In this document: positions 1-7,828 of the stretch, one piece after another | How positions within the stretch are numbered: position 1 is the first letter of the stretch | Layout of the letters: every line of letters begins with the position of its first letter | Source: Chlamydiota bacterium | Lineage (GTDB): Bacteria; Chlamydiota; Chlamydiia; Chlamydiales; Simkaniaceae | NCBI GenBank assembly: GCA_029556005.1 | Contig: JAKQGT010000335.1 | Location: 1 to 16,009 of the forward strand | Reading direction: 5' to 3' | Length of the DNA stretch: 16,009 bases | Position numbers and translations under genes: made by a program | Notes under the pieces: generated by a model | Database searches by the model: none | Seen by the model: only the letters and a program-made list of their open reading frames with translations | What the model was told of the DNA's origin: nothing

Positions 1-1093
1 GAGAGGCGATGCCGAGCCCCTCTTTTGCGGAGAGTTGGACTTGGTGGGAAAAGGGGAGATCAGGAAGAGGAGAGTGATCGAGATCGATTTTGTTCCAAAT
101 CGCAATGGTTTTCTTTTCGGGGAGATCGATAGAAATAGGGGAGGGTTGGGTCACATCAAAAACCAGAAGAATGAGATCGGCATTTTTGGCTGCTTTGTGA
201 GATCTCCGCACTCCCTCAAGCTCAACGATTTCATTGGTTTCACGGATTCCTGCTGTATCGATAAGGCGGAAGGTGAGGCCGGCGATTTGGACCTCCTCTT
301 CTAGGATATCTCGAGTCGTTCCTGGGATGTGTGTGACAATCGCGCGATCTTTTCCGGTAAGAGCATTCATGAGGGAAGATTTGCCTACATTGGGAGCTCC
401 TAGAAGGCAGAGAGAAAAGCTAGTAGAGAGGAGTTTGCCATCATGAAAGCTATTATGTAAAGCCGACATATCTTCCTTGAGGTTTTGAAGATCGGAGAGG
501 AGCTCCTCTTTGGAAGCAAACTCCAAGCCTTCTTCAGGAAAGTCCACCCAGGCTTCTAAAATAGCTGTGATGGTCGTCAGACGTTTTTGGAAGGTGGTGA
601 TCCTCTCGTAGAGCTTTCCTTCGAGGTGATTCTCGGCAGCTTGCCAAGCCAGTTCACTTTTTGAGGCAATGATCTCTTGTACGGCTTCTGCGCGGGTGAG
701 ATCGATTTTCCCATTTTGAAAGGCCTTGAAGGTAAATTCACCAGGGAGGGCAGGGCGTGCACCTGCAGCAAAAGCTGCTTCAAGAACTTTGCGGGTAATG
801 AGTGTTCCTCCATGGCAATGGATTTCGACAGTGTCTTCTCCCGTATAAGATTTGGGATTTTTCATGACGAGGACCATCCCTTCATCGATGATCTTTCCCT
901 CGAGATCTAGGATAGAGCCAAAGTGGGCGGTGTGGGTTTGGTATTTGTGAATAGGTCCTGAAAAAATCCGATCCGCAACGTCTAGAGCATGATCTCCCGC
1001 GATGCGAATAACCGCAATCCCACCAACCCCTGGAGGGGTGGCAACAGCAGCAATTGTTTGACCTTTCTCATAAGTGCGATGAGTGAATTCCAT
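1..1093 (-). CDS. mnmE: tRNA uridine-5-carboxymethylaminomethyl modification GTPase MnmE (C-terminus beyond window edge)
   Basis: MnmE (TrmE/ThdF) works with MnmG to place the aminomethyl or carboxymethylaminomethyl group on C5 of wobble uridine 34 in certain tRNAs. The open frame gives 364 codons from ATG at 1093; a full protein is about 450 residues, so roughly the last 90, including the C-terminal Cys motif of the helical domain, lie outside. The N-terminal folate-binding domain shows [18 protein letters not shown] near residues 14-31 and the family signature [16 protein letters not shown]. The embedded G domain has the P-loop GAPNVGKSS at 232-240, the switch motif DTAGIRET at 279-286 and NKID at 334-337. 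The gene sits 23 bases after ruvA on the same strand, so it may be cotranscribed with ruvC-ruvA. No purine-rich Shine-Dalgarno precedes the ATG. Identity is certain from the motifs. Confidence 0.97.
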   Translation of the reverse strand, partial: MEFTHRTYEKGQTIAAVATPPGVGGIAVIRIAGDHALDVADRIFSGPIHKYQTHTAHFGSILDLEGKIIDEGMVLVMKNPKSYTGEDTVEIHCHGGTLITRKVLEAAFAAGARPALPGEFTFKAFQNGKIDLTRAEAVQEIIASKSELAWQAAENHLEGKLYERITTFQKRLTTITAILEAWVDFPEEGLEFASKEELLSDLQNLKEDMSALHNSFHDGKLLSTSFSLCLLGAPNVGKSSLMNALTGKDRAIVTHIPGTTRDILEEEVQIAGLTFRLIDTAGIRETNEIVELEGVRRSHKAAKNADLILLVFDVTQPSPISIDLPEKKTIAIWNKIDLDHSPLPDLPFSHQVQLSAKEGLGIAS

Positions 1094-1116
1094 AGGAAGA
1101 TATGATAACACACTTT

Positions 1117-1719
1117 TTAGATTCCGGACAGGGCTGTTTTGATAAGCTCTCCTAGGGGAGGTTCCTCTTTAAAATGTGTTAAAGCTTTTTTGATCGCCTG
1201 CTGCGCTTGGAGAGAGTTATATCCCAAATGGATCAAGGCGCTTAGGGCATCATTCACGATACGGTCTTCAGACTTAACGGTTTTTAGGGTGGAGGGAAGA
1301 GGTGCCTGCTTCAAGCCCTTAAGAATTTTATCACGCATTTCTACGATGAGACGCTCCGCTGTTTTTTTCCCAATCCCGGGGATTTTTGAAAGAAGAGTGA
1401 CATTGGCTGTGGTAATCGCAGTTTCAAGATCGATACTATCGAGGTGGCCTATGAGGGCAAGGGCTGTTTTGGGGCCAATCCCTGAAACATCACCAATTTT
1501 TTCAAAAAGGTCCCGTTCTTCACGTGTTAAAAAAGCAAAATTCCGATGGGAATCTTCCCGAATCACTGAAGAGATATAAAAAAGAACCTCTTCTCCAACA
1601 GGGGGGGATTTTGAAAAAGAGCTTAGAGGAATGTAAAGCAAATACCCCACTCCTTGGACATCGACAACCGCTTTTTGAGGGGTAATTTCTATAAGTGTTC
1701 CCTTAATATACTCAAACAT
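1117..1719 (-). CDS. ruvA: Holliday junction branch migration protein RuvA
   Basis: RuvA binds four-way junctions as a tetramer and loads the RuvB motor, so that RuvC can cut during recombinational repair. The 200-residue length is normal for the family. The N-terminal OB-fold domain opens with MFEYIKGTLIEI and a VDVQGVGYLLYIP strand pair. Two helix-hairpin-helix motifs follow, GIGPKTAL at 80-87 and GIGKKTAERL at 115-124. The last 45 or so residues match the mobile domain III that contacts RuvB. The ATG at 1719 overlaps the 3' end of ruvC by 8 bases; with no strong Shine-Dalgarno, translation is probably coupled to ruvC. ruvB is not adjacent here. Confidence 0.97.
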   Translation of the reverse strand: MFEYIKGTLIEITPQKAVVDVQGVGYLLYIPLSSFSKSPPVGEEVLFYISSVIREDSHRNFAFLTREERDLFEKIGDVSGIGPKTALALIGHLDSIDLETAITTANVTLLSKIPGIGKKTAERLIVEMRDKILKGLKQAPLPSTLKTVKSEDRIVNDALSALIHLGYNSLQAQQAIKKALTHFKEEPPLGELIKTALSGI

Positions 1720-2209
1720 ATGACACCGTTTTTATTTGGTTTGCATGACAAATGGCTAGAGCTAAGGCATCAGCTGCATCTTCTGGCTCTGGAGGAGCCT
1801 TCAAATGAAGGAGGGCTTGCATCATTCTTTGGACTTGTTCTTTAGAGGCGCTCCCATTTCCGACGACGGCTAGCTTTGCTTTTTTGGGAGCATACTCAAA
1901 AATGGGGATTTTTCGTTTGGTGGCAGCTAAAATAGCAACCCCTCGCGCCATGCCGAGTTTTAGTGCACTTTGGGCATTTCTGCTCATAAATTGGGATTCG
2001 ACGGCAACGGCATCGATAGGAAAAGCATCGAGTAGGTGTTCGATCCCTTCATGAATGATGCAGTACCGTTCATGGAGAGGGAGTTTAGACGGGGGGCGGA
2101 TGCATCCATAATCAAGGGGGATAAAGGAATGAGAATCGGTTTCTATGATTCCATATCCTGTGATCCGCGTTCCAGGATCAATTCCTAAAATGATGTGTTT
2201 TCTCTTCAT
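1712..2209 (-). CDS. ruvC: Crossover junction endodeoxyribonuclease RuvC
   Basis: RuvC is the dimeric Holliday junction resolvase that nicks two opposed strands. Starting from ATG at 2209 the product is 165 residues, the usual size. The RNase H-like fold motifs are present: IILGIDPGTRITGYG (catalytic Asp11), VAVESQF (Glu71), and EDAADALALAICH (Asp144 and Asp147), so all four metal-binding acidic residues are kept. The frame stays open further upstream, and ATGs at 2227 and 2266 are possible, but RuvC proteins begin just before the IGxDPG strand, and a promoter-like sequence at 2226-2254 would exclude both. The gene is divergent from the heptosyltransferase and overlaps ruvA by 8 bases. Confidence 0.96.
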   Translation of the reverse strand: MKRKHIILGIDPGTRITGYGIIETDSHSFIPLDYGCIRPPSKLPLHERYCIIHEGIEHLLDAFPIDAVAVESQFMSRNAQSALKLGMARGVAILAATKRKIPIFEYAPKKAKLAVVGNGSASKEQVQRMMQALLHLKAPPEPEDAADALALAICHANQIKTVSYV

Positions 2210-2225
2210 ACTACCCATTTTTTTC

Positions 2226-2254
2226 ATTATGGACGGAAACTTCTTTTCTGTTAA
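2226..2254 (-). promoter_or_regulatory. Putative sigma70/sigma66-type promoter for ruvC-ruvA(-mnmE)
   Basis: On the minus strand TTAACA (2254-2249) and CATAAT (2231-2226) are separated by 17 bases, each one mismatch from consensus. Transcription would start near 2219, leaving a leader of only about 10 bases before the ATG at 2209. It lies in the 55-base gap between the divergent ruvC and waaF-like genes. This is a consensus match only. Confidence 0.4.
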
Positions 2255-2264
2255 CCTGGGAAGC

Positions 2265-3317
2265 ATGAAAACAGATTTTCACTCCATTATTGTTCGCATG
2301 CCTAACTGGATTGGGGACCTGGTGATGGCAACCCCCGTTTTAGAAGATTTGCGCAGAGCTTTTCCAGAAGCGGAAATCACAGCGATGTGCCAATCCACGA
2401 TTGCTCCGTTGCTAGAGTATGATCCTGCAATTAATGAACTCTTCCGTTTTTCGAAAGCGAAAGGTTTTTTGCGTCGCATCGGTGAACGCAATATTGTTGC
2501 AAAGCTTAAGAAAGGAAAGTATGACTTGGGAATTTTACTCACCAATTCATTTTCTTCTGCATGGCGCTTTTGGCAAGGGAACGTCAAGAATAAAATAGGA
2601 TTTAAAGGAGAGGGGCGGAGCTTATTTCTGGATGAAGCAGTTCCTTTTCCAGTCAACCGAAAGAGTCAGCATTTAGTCGTCACTTATAAACAGCTTTTAG
2701 ACCCTTTAGGGATCCCAGTTTCTAAGACTTTACCCCGACTGATTGTGCGCGATGAAGAAATTCAGGGAGCTTGGAAGTTTGTCAAGCGGTTTGACATTAC
2801 GCAGGAACAGAAAATCATTGGAATCAATCCCGGTGCGGCCTATGGATCGGCCAAGTGTTATCTACCGGAAAGGTTTCGAGCGGTTGCAGAGCGCCTTTTA
2901 GAGGCGGATCCCTCTTATGTTATTCTGTTTTTTGGAGATATTTCTCATAAGGGGTTAATTGGGGGGATTTGTAAAGGACTTTCCCAACGTGTCGTCAACC
3001 TTGCAGGGCAAACCTCCCTGCGTGAACTCATGGCGCTCATTAAGATTTGCAGTGTTTTTTTAACGAATGACAGTGGTCCGATGCACATGGCGGATAGTTT
3101 AGAAACCCCACTCCTCGCTTTATTTGGTTCGACCGACCCCATTGTAACGGGCCCCTATCGTCAAAGTCAGCATATTATTCAGAAAAATGTTCCGTGCGCC
3201 CCTTGTTTTAAACGGGAGTGTCCGATTGATTTTCCCTGTATGAAAAAGATAGAAGTTGATGAAGTCGTTGAGGCTCTACTCACCCTTTTAAAAACCGAGG
3301 CGGTTGCCTTATGTTAA
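2265..3317 (+). CDS. waaF: ADP-heptose:LPS heptosyltransferase, WaaF-like (GT family 9)
   Basis: Predicted GT-B glycosyltransferase that adds L-glycero-D-manno-heptose to the lipooligosaccharide inner core on the cytoplasmic side. From ATG at 2265 it has 350 residues, typical of WaaF. The N-domain starts with IIVRMPNWIGDLVMATPVL, containing the family WIGD motif (15-18). The C-domain has INPGAAYGSAKCYLPERF, the donor-site motif TNDSGPMHMA near 267-276, and the WaaF-type cysteine cluster CAPCFKRECPIDFPC (Cys311, 314, 319, 325). The frame is open back to 2145, but family proteins begin just before IIVR, and GGGAAG-like sequence precedes the chosen start. The next GT9-like gene overlaps by 7 bases. 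The GT9 family is certain; heptose as donor is inferred from motif similarity, and Chlamydia species themselves have heptose-free LPS. Confidence 0.85.
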   Translation: MKTDFHSIIVRMPNWIGDLVMATPVLEDLRRAFPEAEITAMCQSTIAPLLEYDPAINELFRFSKAKGFLRRIGERNIVAKLKKGKYDLGILLTNSFSSAWRFWQGNVKNKIGFKGEGRSLFLDEAVPFPVNRKSQHLVVTYKQLLDPLGIPVSKTLPRLIVRDEEIQGAWKFVKRFDITQEQKIIGINPGAAYGSAKCYLPERFRAVAERLLEADPSYVILFFGDISHKGLIGGICKGLSQRVVNLAGQTSLRELMALIKICSVFLTNDSGPMHMADSLETPLLALFGSTDPIVTGPYRQSQHIIQKNVPCAPCFKRECPIDFPCMKKIEVDEVVEALLTLLKTEAVALC

Positions 3318-4219
3318 AGCGACTCGTTGAAACGTTCCGCCCCAACCCGTTTGATACCCTTTTAAAGCATGTAACCCAAGAGGGGAAGAATCGTTTTTTA
3401 GTGATTTGGAATAGAGGCTTAGGGGATATTCCCTTAGGCTTATATGCCCTTGTACACCGGATTCGGTGTTATCTTCCCCATGCCTCCATTACTTTTTTAA
3501 CACGCCCAGATCTTGCCGATGGGTTCAAGATGCTCGATGGAGTCAATGTGCTTGTAGGAGAAAATTGGGAACGGGGAAAACCGATAGATATTGAAAAAAC
3601 CTTGCAAGAACTCCATTTAGCCTCCAATATGTTTGATGTGATTTTAGAAAAACCCGATCCTACTAAGTGGCTGAAGTGGCAAGTGGGCAGCCTTGTTCCC
3701 AAACTGACCTGGCAAAAGAAATGGGATCAGCTGATTGATCGCTTTGGATTAGATCCCCAAGAAACGTATATCGGTTGCCATGTTCAAACAGAAACAGGGG
3801 TCCATTATGGTTATGAAAAAAACTGGGACTTAGCCTCGTGGCGGAATTTATTTAAGCGTATCAGCGATGAAAAAAGAGGGAAAATTCTTTTGTTTGGAAT
3901 GGAGAAGCAGCCGGCATTTTTAATGCATGATGTGGTTGATCTACGGGGAGAAACCACGGTGTTTGAAATGCTAGCGATTATAAAAAACTGCTGTCGCTAC
4001 CTTGTTGTCCCAGATTCAGGGGTACTCTCTATTGTTTATTACGTCAATGCAGAGTTTCCTATTCGTGTGGTATCCCTTTGGGCGGATGCAAAACAAGGGG
4101 TTCTCCGTCAAAACGTTCCCTCACCTAATTCACAATTTGAACATATACCTTTACATGGGAAAAATGATAATGTGGCGAATATTTCTGTTAATACTGTGCA
4201 CCAGTCTTTATTCGGTTGA
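3311..4219 (+). CDS. Divergent GT9-like glycosyltransferase-related protein
   Basis: A 302-residue protein with a probable GT-B architecture: an N-terminal strand-loop RFLVIWNRGLGDIPLG (GLGD replaces the WIGD/RxGD of family 9), a middle YIGCHVQTETGVHYG region resembling the NPGA strand, and a C-terminal VVPDSGVLSIVYYVN segment in the place of the NDSGPMHMA donor motif. The conserved His of that motif is missing, so either the donor differs or activity is altered. No signal peptide or membrane segment is visible. Its ATG lies inside the last codons of the WaaF-like gene (7-base overlap) and the pyrophosphorylase begins 7 bases after its stop, so all three are probably cotranscribed. Likely role: a second sugar transfer in lipooligosaccharide or another glycan. 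The acceptor and donor cannot be read from the sequence. Confidence 0.65.
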   Translation: MLKRLVETFRPNPFDTLLKHVTQEGKNRFLVIWNRGLGDIPLGLYALVHRIRCYLPHASITFLTRPDLADGFKMLDGVNVLVGENWERGKPIDIEKTLQELHLASNMFDVILEKPDPTKWLKWQVGSLVPKLTWQKKWDQLIDRFGLDPQETYIGCHVQTETGVHYGYEKNWDLASWRNLFKRISDEKRGKILLFGMEKQPAFLMHDVVDLRGETTVFEMLAIIKNCCRYLVVPDSGVLSIVYYVNAEFPIRVVSLWADAKQGVLRQNVPSPNSQFEHIPLHGKNDNVANISVNTVHQSLFG

Positions 4220-4226
4220 AAGTGAA

Positions 4227-5255
4227 ATGCCTAAGCATCCTCTTTACGAAACGTTTCAAGCTTTAGTCAAAGCAGAACCTAAAAACTTGGAGTTTTTTCA
4301 ACCGGTTTCTGCAAAATATGTAGTCGGGAAACCCTATACCTCAACCGATTATAAAAAGATGGGGTGTCTTATTTTAGCTGGGGGACAAGGGACACGCTTA
4401 GGAGTTGACGGTCCTAAAGGGTGTGTGGAGCTTCTCTTAAAAGAAAGAAAATCCCTTTTTCAGATTCTTTTTGAAAAGGTGAAAGCTAAGGGAGATGATC
4501 TTCCCGTAGCTATTATGACCTCCCCTCTCAACCATGAAGCTACCGTTGCTTATCTTAAAAAGCAGGGGTACTATGGTCTCAAAAATGTAGAGATTTTTCA
4601 GCAGCGTTTGATTCCGATGTGTGATGATCAAGGGCGTCTCTTTTTCGAATCAGAAGATCAAGTGGCACAGGCACCCGATGGAAATGGAAAAGCTGTCATG
4701 CACCTATATCAAAATGGAGTTTGGCATAAGTGGAAAGATCAAGGGGTTGACATTGTTCAAGTGATTCCTATCGATAACCCTTTGGCAGAGCCTTTTGATG
4801 AAGAGCTTTTAGGGGTCCATCAAAAATTCCCTGTAGATCTTGTCCTTAAGTGTATCAAACGAGAAACTCCAGAAGAGAAGCTTGGGGTTATTGGAATAGA
4901 GAATGAAAAGCTGTCAATCCGAGAATATTCTGAACTCACTTCGAGCATGCGCTCTCTGGTTTTTGCTTATGGAAACTCGGGCCTTTTTTCTTGCAGTATG
5001 GACTTTGTTAAAAAAGTCTCAACCTTAGAGCTTCCTTGGCATTTGGCTCGCAAGCTAGCCGATACACAAGGACAGAAAGAAAAAATTTGGATTTGGAAAT
5101 TTGAAACATTTATTTTTGATATTTTCCCCTATGCAAATTCTTTTAAAATTGTTGTAGGAGATCGAAGAAAATGCTTTGCACCTCTTAAAAACCTTTCAGG
5201 TCCAGATAGTTTAGAAACTGTGGCTGAAGCCCTCATGAGTGATCATGACTTTTAA
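4227..5255 (+). CDS. UDP-N-acetylhexosamine / UDP-sugar pyrophosphorylase, eukaryotic UAP (AGX1) type
   Basis: This enzyme class makes UDP-GlcNAc or another UDP-sugar from UTP and the sugar 1-phosphate. The 342-residue product carries the UDPGP/UAP motif set in order: LILAGGQGTRLG at 48-59 with PKG at 63-65, APDGNG ending at 154, PIDNPLAEPFD around 181-191, EEKLGVIG followed by IREYSEL, YGNSGLFS, LPWHLARK, and KFETFIFDIFPYA from Lys291 with APLKN. Chlamydia genomes carry a relative called AgX-1 next to gpsA, matching the order here. It is shorter than eukaryotic UAPs (about 500 residues). The start at 4227 follows the previous stop by 7 bases; an in-frame ATG at 4170 would add a hydrophobic leader overlapping the upstream gene and is less likely. 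Substrate (GlcNAc-1-P versus glucose-1-P) is unresolved. Confidence 0.85.
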   Translation: MPKHPLYETFQALVKAEPKNLEFFQPVSAKYVVGKPYTSTDYKKMGCLILAGGQGTRLGVDGPKGCVELLLKERKSLFQILFEKVKAKGDDLPVAIMTSPLNHEATVAYLKKQGYYGLKNVEIFQQRLIPMCDDQGRLFFESEDQVAQAPDGNGKAVMHLYQNGVWHKWKDQGVDIVQVIPIDNPLAEPFDEELLGVHQKFPVDLVLKCIKRETPEEKLGVIGIENEKLSIREYSELTSSMRSLVFAYGNSGLFSCSMDFVKKVSTLELPWHLARKLADTQGQKEKIWIWKFETFIFDIFPYANSFKIVVGDRRKCFAPLKNLSGPDSLETVAEALMSDHDF

Positions 5256-5283
5256 TCGACTTTTCAGCTATACTCTCGATAAT
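5256..5283 (+). promoter_or_regulatory. Possible promoter for gpsA
   Basis: TCGACT (5256-5261) and GATAAT (5278-5283) are separated by 16 bases in the 49-base gap before gpsA. An overlapping alternative is ATGACT (5245-5250) with TATACT (5269-5274), 18 apart. Both are weak consensus matches; the gene may instead be read from the upstream operon. Confidence 0.3.
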
Positions 5284-5304
5284 ATGATTGGCAGAGGGTG
5301 ATAA

Positions 5305-6297
5305 ATGAGAATTGGTTATTTAGGAGCGGGTGCCTGGGGAAATTGTTTAGCTAAACTCTTGGCAGAAAAGGGGTTTGAAGTCAAACAATGGATTGGGAAC
5401 ATGCCCCTTGAAGAGGTGCTCAAAAGGGAAGCAGGGGAGCGTCAAAGCCATCGTGCTCAAGAAAACCGTGTTTTTACCACCGACTTAAAAGAAGCCCTGA
5501 GTGATGTCGATATCATCATTGAGTCTGTCACATCCAAAGGACTCCGCCCTGTCCTGGAGAAAATTGCCGCATCGGAGCTCCTGGGGCCTCCTATAGTTCT
5601 CACATCTAAAGGGATTGAGCAAGATACAGGTCTCCTTCTTTCAGAGGTGGCTGTAGAGGTTTTAGGGGAGGACTATAAGAGTCGTATCGGGTGTTTAAGT
5701 GGACCTAGCTTAGCCGATGAAGTAAATCGTAAGCTTCCCACCTCAGTAGTGGCTTCTTCTTATGACTATGCCCTCATGATGCTCATTTGCGAAACTTTTA
5801 CCACTCCTTATTTCCGTGTCTATCCCAATACCGATATGCCAGCGATCTCCTTTGGAGGAGCGATGAAAAATATCATTGCCATTGCCTGTGCGATTTCAGA
5901 TGGATTAGGATATGGGGAAAATACCAAAGCTGCTCTGATGACTCGGGGTCTTCATGAAATCCGTAAACTGGGTGCAGTCAAAGGGTGCAGTCCTGAAACA
6001 CTCAATGGCCTCTCTGGTTTAGGAGATCTCTGTGCGACTTGTCTTTCTACTTCGAGTCGTAACTATAAATTTGGAAAGTACTTAGCCCAAGGATGCACAC
6101 CCGATCAGGCAAAAGAGAAAGTGGGGATGGTTGTAGAAGGTGCTTATACCTGCGTGTCAGCCCGTCAACTGGCTCATAAACATCGGATTGATGTTCCCAT
6201 CACTGAAGCTGTCTATTCCATTATCTATGAGGGAATCAATCCCAAAGAAGCCGTTGAGGCTCTCTTAACTCGCGCTGTTAAACAAGAACATTTGTAG
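5305..6297 (+). CDS. gpsA: Glycerol-3-phosphate dehydrogenase [NAD(P)+]
   Basis: GpsA reduces dihydroxyacetone phosphate to sn-glycerol 3-phosphate, the backbone for phospholipids, in the cytoplasm. The 330 residues match the family. The Rossmann motif GAGAWG is at 7-12, SGPS at 132-135, the catalytic lysine in GGAMKNIIAIACAISDGLG at Lys188, GLSGLGDL at 235-242 and the NAD(P)-phosphate/substrate region SSRNYKFG at 250-257. A good Shine-Dalgarno (GAGGGTG, 5294-5300) precedes the ATG at 5305. It follows the UAP-type pyrophosphorylase by 49 bases, an arrangement also known from Chlamydia. Confidence 0.97.
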   Translation: MRIGYLGAGAWGNCLAKLLAEKGFEVKQWIGNMPLEEVLKREAGERQSHRAQENRVFTTDLKEALSDVDIIIESVTSKGLRPVLEKIAASELLGPPIVLTSKGIEQDTGLLLSEVAVEVLGEDYKSRIGCLSGPSLADEVNRKLPTSVVASSYDYALMMLICETFTTPYFRVYPNTDMPAISFGGAMKNIIAIACAISDGLGYGENTKAALMTRGLHEIRKLGAVKGCSPETLNGLSGLGDLCATCLSTSSRNYKFGKYLAQGCTPDQAKEKVGMVVEGAYTCVSARQLAHKHRIDVPITEAVYSIIYEGINPKEAVEALLTRAVKQEHL

Positions 6298-6320
6298 ATC
6301 TTTCCCATTTCTAATATACT
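6292..6320 (+). promoter_or_regulatory. Possible promoter for the NAD(P)H-hydrate repair gene
   Basis: TTGTAG (6292-6297) and TATACT (6315-6320) are 17 bases apart, the first covering the gpsA stop codon. The -10 is one mismatch from consensus; the -35 matches only in TTG. A strong Shine-Dalgarno, AGAGGA, follows at 6333-6338 before the ATG at 6344. Confidence 0.35.
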
Positions 6321-6343
6321 CCAATTTACGAGAGAGGATTGTT

Positions 6344-7828
6344 ATGGGTCTGTCTTTAGAAGGACATAAGGTTATCTCTGCCAAGGAGATGAAGCGTGTT
6401 GAAAAGCTCAGCATAGACGAAGGTGCCTGTGATGAAACCTACATGCTGAAAGCAGGAGAGGGAATTGCTGCACGTGTAGAAGCGTTTATCAAAGAAAATC
6501 GTCTAGAAAAAACGGTCACTCTTCTTGTGGGAAAGGGAAACAATGGGGGGGATGCCTTTGTGGCGGGGACCTTTTTGCTCAATCGGGGCTATGAGGTCGA
6601 AGCGTACCATATGGTTTCAACTAAAGAATCGAGTCCTCTCTGTCAAAAGCAGGAAAAAGCTTTCTTAAGAGCGGGAGGAGAGGTAAAGCGGGGGAAAGAA
6701 CTTTCCTTTAAAGGGGTGATTCTGGATGGTTTATTGGGGACTGGGTTTCAAGGGAAATTGGAAGATAAAATGGCTGAGGTGATTCAAAAAGCCAATCGAT
6801 CCAAGCTTCCCATTTTAGCCATAGATATTCCTTCAGGGGTGGATGGGAACACGGGAGACATTGATCCTATTGCTATCGAGGCCAAGGAGACGATTTTCTT
6901 AGGACTTCCTAAGCTAGGGTTTTTTCTTAAAGAGGGTTACAATGCAATCGGAAAGCTCCGGGGAGTGGATTTTGGTATGGATGTCCGCTTTATCCATGAA
7001 GCGAAAGCGGTTGCCCATCTCCTCAATGAAAAAATGGTGCCCGAACTCCTTCCCCCCATAAAACGTAATCGACATAAATATCAGGCGGGGTATGTCATTG
7101 CTTTAGCCGGTTCACCTGGAATGCCAGGAGCTGCGATGCTATCTTGTTTAGCAGCACTGAGAACGGGTGCAGGGATTGTCCGCCTTTTCCATCCCAAAGG
7201 AATGGAAGGGGAGCTAACAACGTCTCCGTATGAGCTCATTCGTACCTCCTACGAGTGGGGAGATACGTCACAAATTTTTGAGGAGGCCAAGCGGGCCAGT
7301 GTGGCTTTGATTGGTCCGGGAATGGGGAAGTTAGAAGAGATGCATGCTTTTGTGCAAAAAGTTGTGATGGCCTTGGAAATTCCTTGCGTCATAGATGCAG
7401 ATGCCCTCTTTCATTTGAAAATGTTTCCTCAGGGAGCTATCCTCACACCCCATCACCAGGAGATGTCTATTCTTTTAGGTTCCCAAACACTCAGTCAAGA
7501 AGCCTGTCAACAGTTTGTGGATCTTCATCAAGTCACCGTTGTTTTAAAAGGGGCTCCTACTTGGGTTTACCATCCCCATAAACTCCCTCTCATTATTCCT
7601 GTTGGGGATCCGGGGATGGCAACTGCAGGAACGGGCGATGTATTAACGGGAATGATCGCCGCCCTTGTAGCTCAAAAACTTAAAGGGAGAGAGGCTGCGA
7701 CGCTTGCCGTTTATCTTCATGGGTTAGCGGGTGAAAGGGCAGCTCAGGAAAAAACCTCCTACTCTATCATTGCTACGGATCTGATCGCTGCTCTCCCTGC
7801 AGCTTTTCAAAGACTGCTTTCTCAATAG
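6344..7828 (+). CDS. nnr: Bifunctional NAD(P)H-hydrate epimerase / ADP-dependent NAD(P)H-hydrate dehydratase (YjeF type)
   Basis: Metabolite-repair enzyme: the N-domain (NnrE) interconverts R- and S-NAD(P)HX and the C-domain (NnrD) dehydrates S-NAD(P)HX to NAD(P)H using ADP. The 494 residues fit the fused bacterial form. NnrE (about 10-215) has ISAKEMKRVE, the phosphate-binding GKGNNGGDAF at 63-72, LDGLLGTGFQG and DIPSGVDGNTG at 161-171. NnrD (about 245-490) has the KYQAGYVIALAG start, LRTGAGIVRLF, IGPGMG at 323-328, VIDADAL, ILTPHHQEM and the catalytic GTGDVLTG at 429-436. In the nucleotide-binding GNPGMA motif Asn is replaced by Asp (D422). The gene ends inside coaD, overlapping it tail-to-tail by 56 bases. 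Confidence 0.95.
   Translation: MGLSLEGHKVISAKEMKRVEKLSIDEGACDETYMLKAGEGIAARVEAFIKENRLEKTVTLLVGKGNNGGDAFVAGTFLLNRGYEVEAYHMVSTKESSPLCQKQEKAFLRAGGEVKRGKELSFKGVILDGLLGTGFQGKLEDKMAEVIQKANRSKLPILAIDIPSGVDGNTGDIDPIAIEAKETIFLGLPKLGFFLKEGYNAIGKLRGVDFGMDVRFIHEAKAVAHLLNEKMVPELLPPIKRNRHKYQAGYVIALAGSPGMPGAAMLSCLAALRTGAGIVRLFHPKGMEGELTTSPYELIRTSYEWGDTSQIFEEAKRASVALIGPGMGKLEEMHAFVQKVVMALEIPCVIDADALFHLKMFPQGAILTPHHQEMSILLGSQTLSQEACQQFVDLHQVTVVLKGAPTWVYHPHKLPLIIPVGDPGMATAGTGDVLTGMIAALVAQKLKGREAATLAVYLHGLAGERAAQEKTSYSIIATDLIAALPAAFQRLLSQ

Noticed and set aside
35..910. Several plus-strand open frames across the left 0.9 kb
   Set aside because: They are antisense to mnmE, whose GTPase motifs are read continuously on the minus strand.
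1139..1579. 146-codon plus-strand open frame
   Set aside because: Antisense shadow of ruvA; Arg/Ser-rich translation without recognisable motifs.
2145..2264. N-terminal extension of the WaaF-like protein with a hydrophobic segment
   Set aside because: It would overlap ruvC; GT9 proteins start right before the IIVR strand and are cytoplasmic.
4155..4226. In-frame upstream ATGs of the pyrophosphorylase giving a signal-peptide-like leader (hydrophobic IFLLILCTSLYS)
   Set aside because: It overlaps the upstream glycosyltransferase coding region, a cytosolic UTP-dependent enzyme has no use for export, and the start at 4227 sits 7 bases after the previous stop.
7787..7807. GCTGC-loop-GCAGC hairpin followed by TTTT as a terminator of nnr
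   Set aside because: The stem is only 5 bp, the T run has four bases, and it lies before the stop codon.
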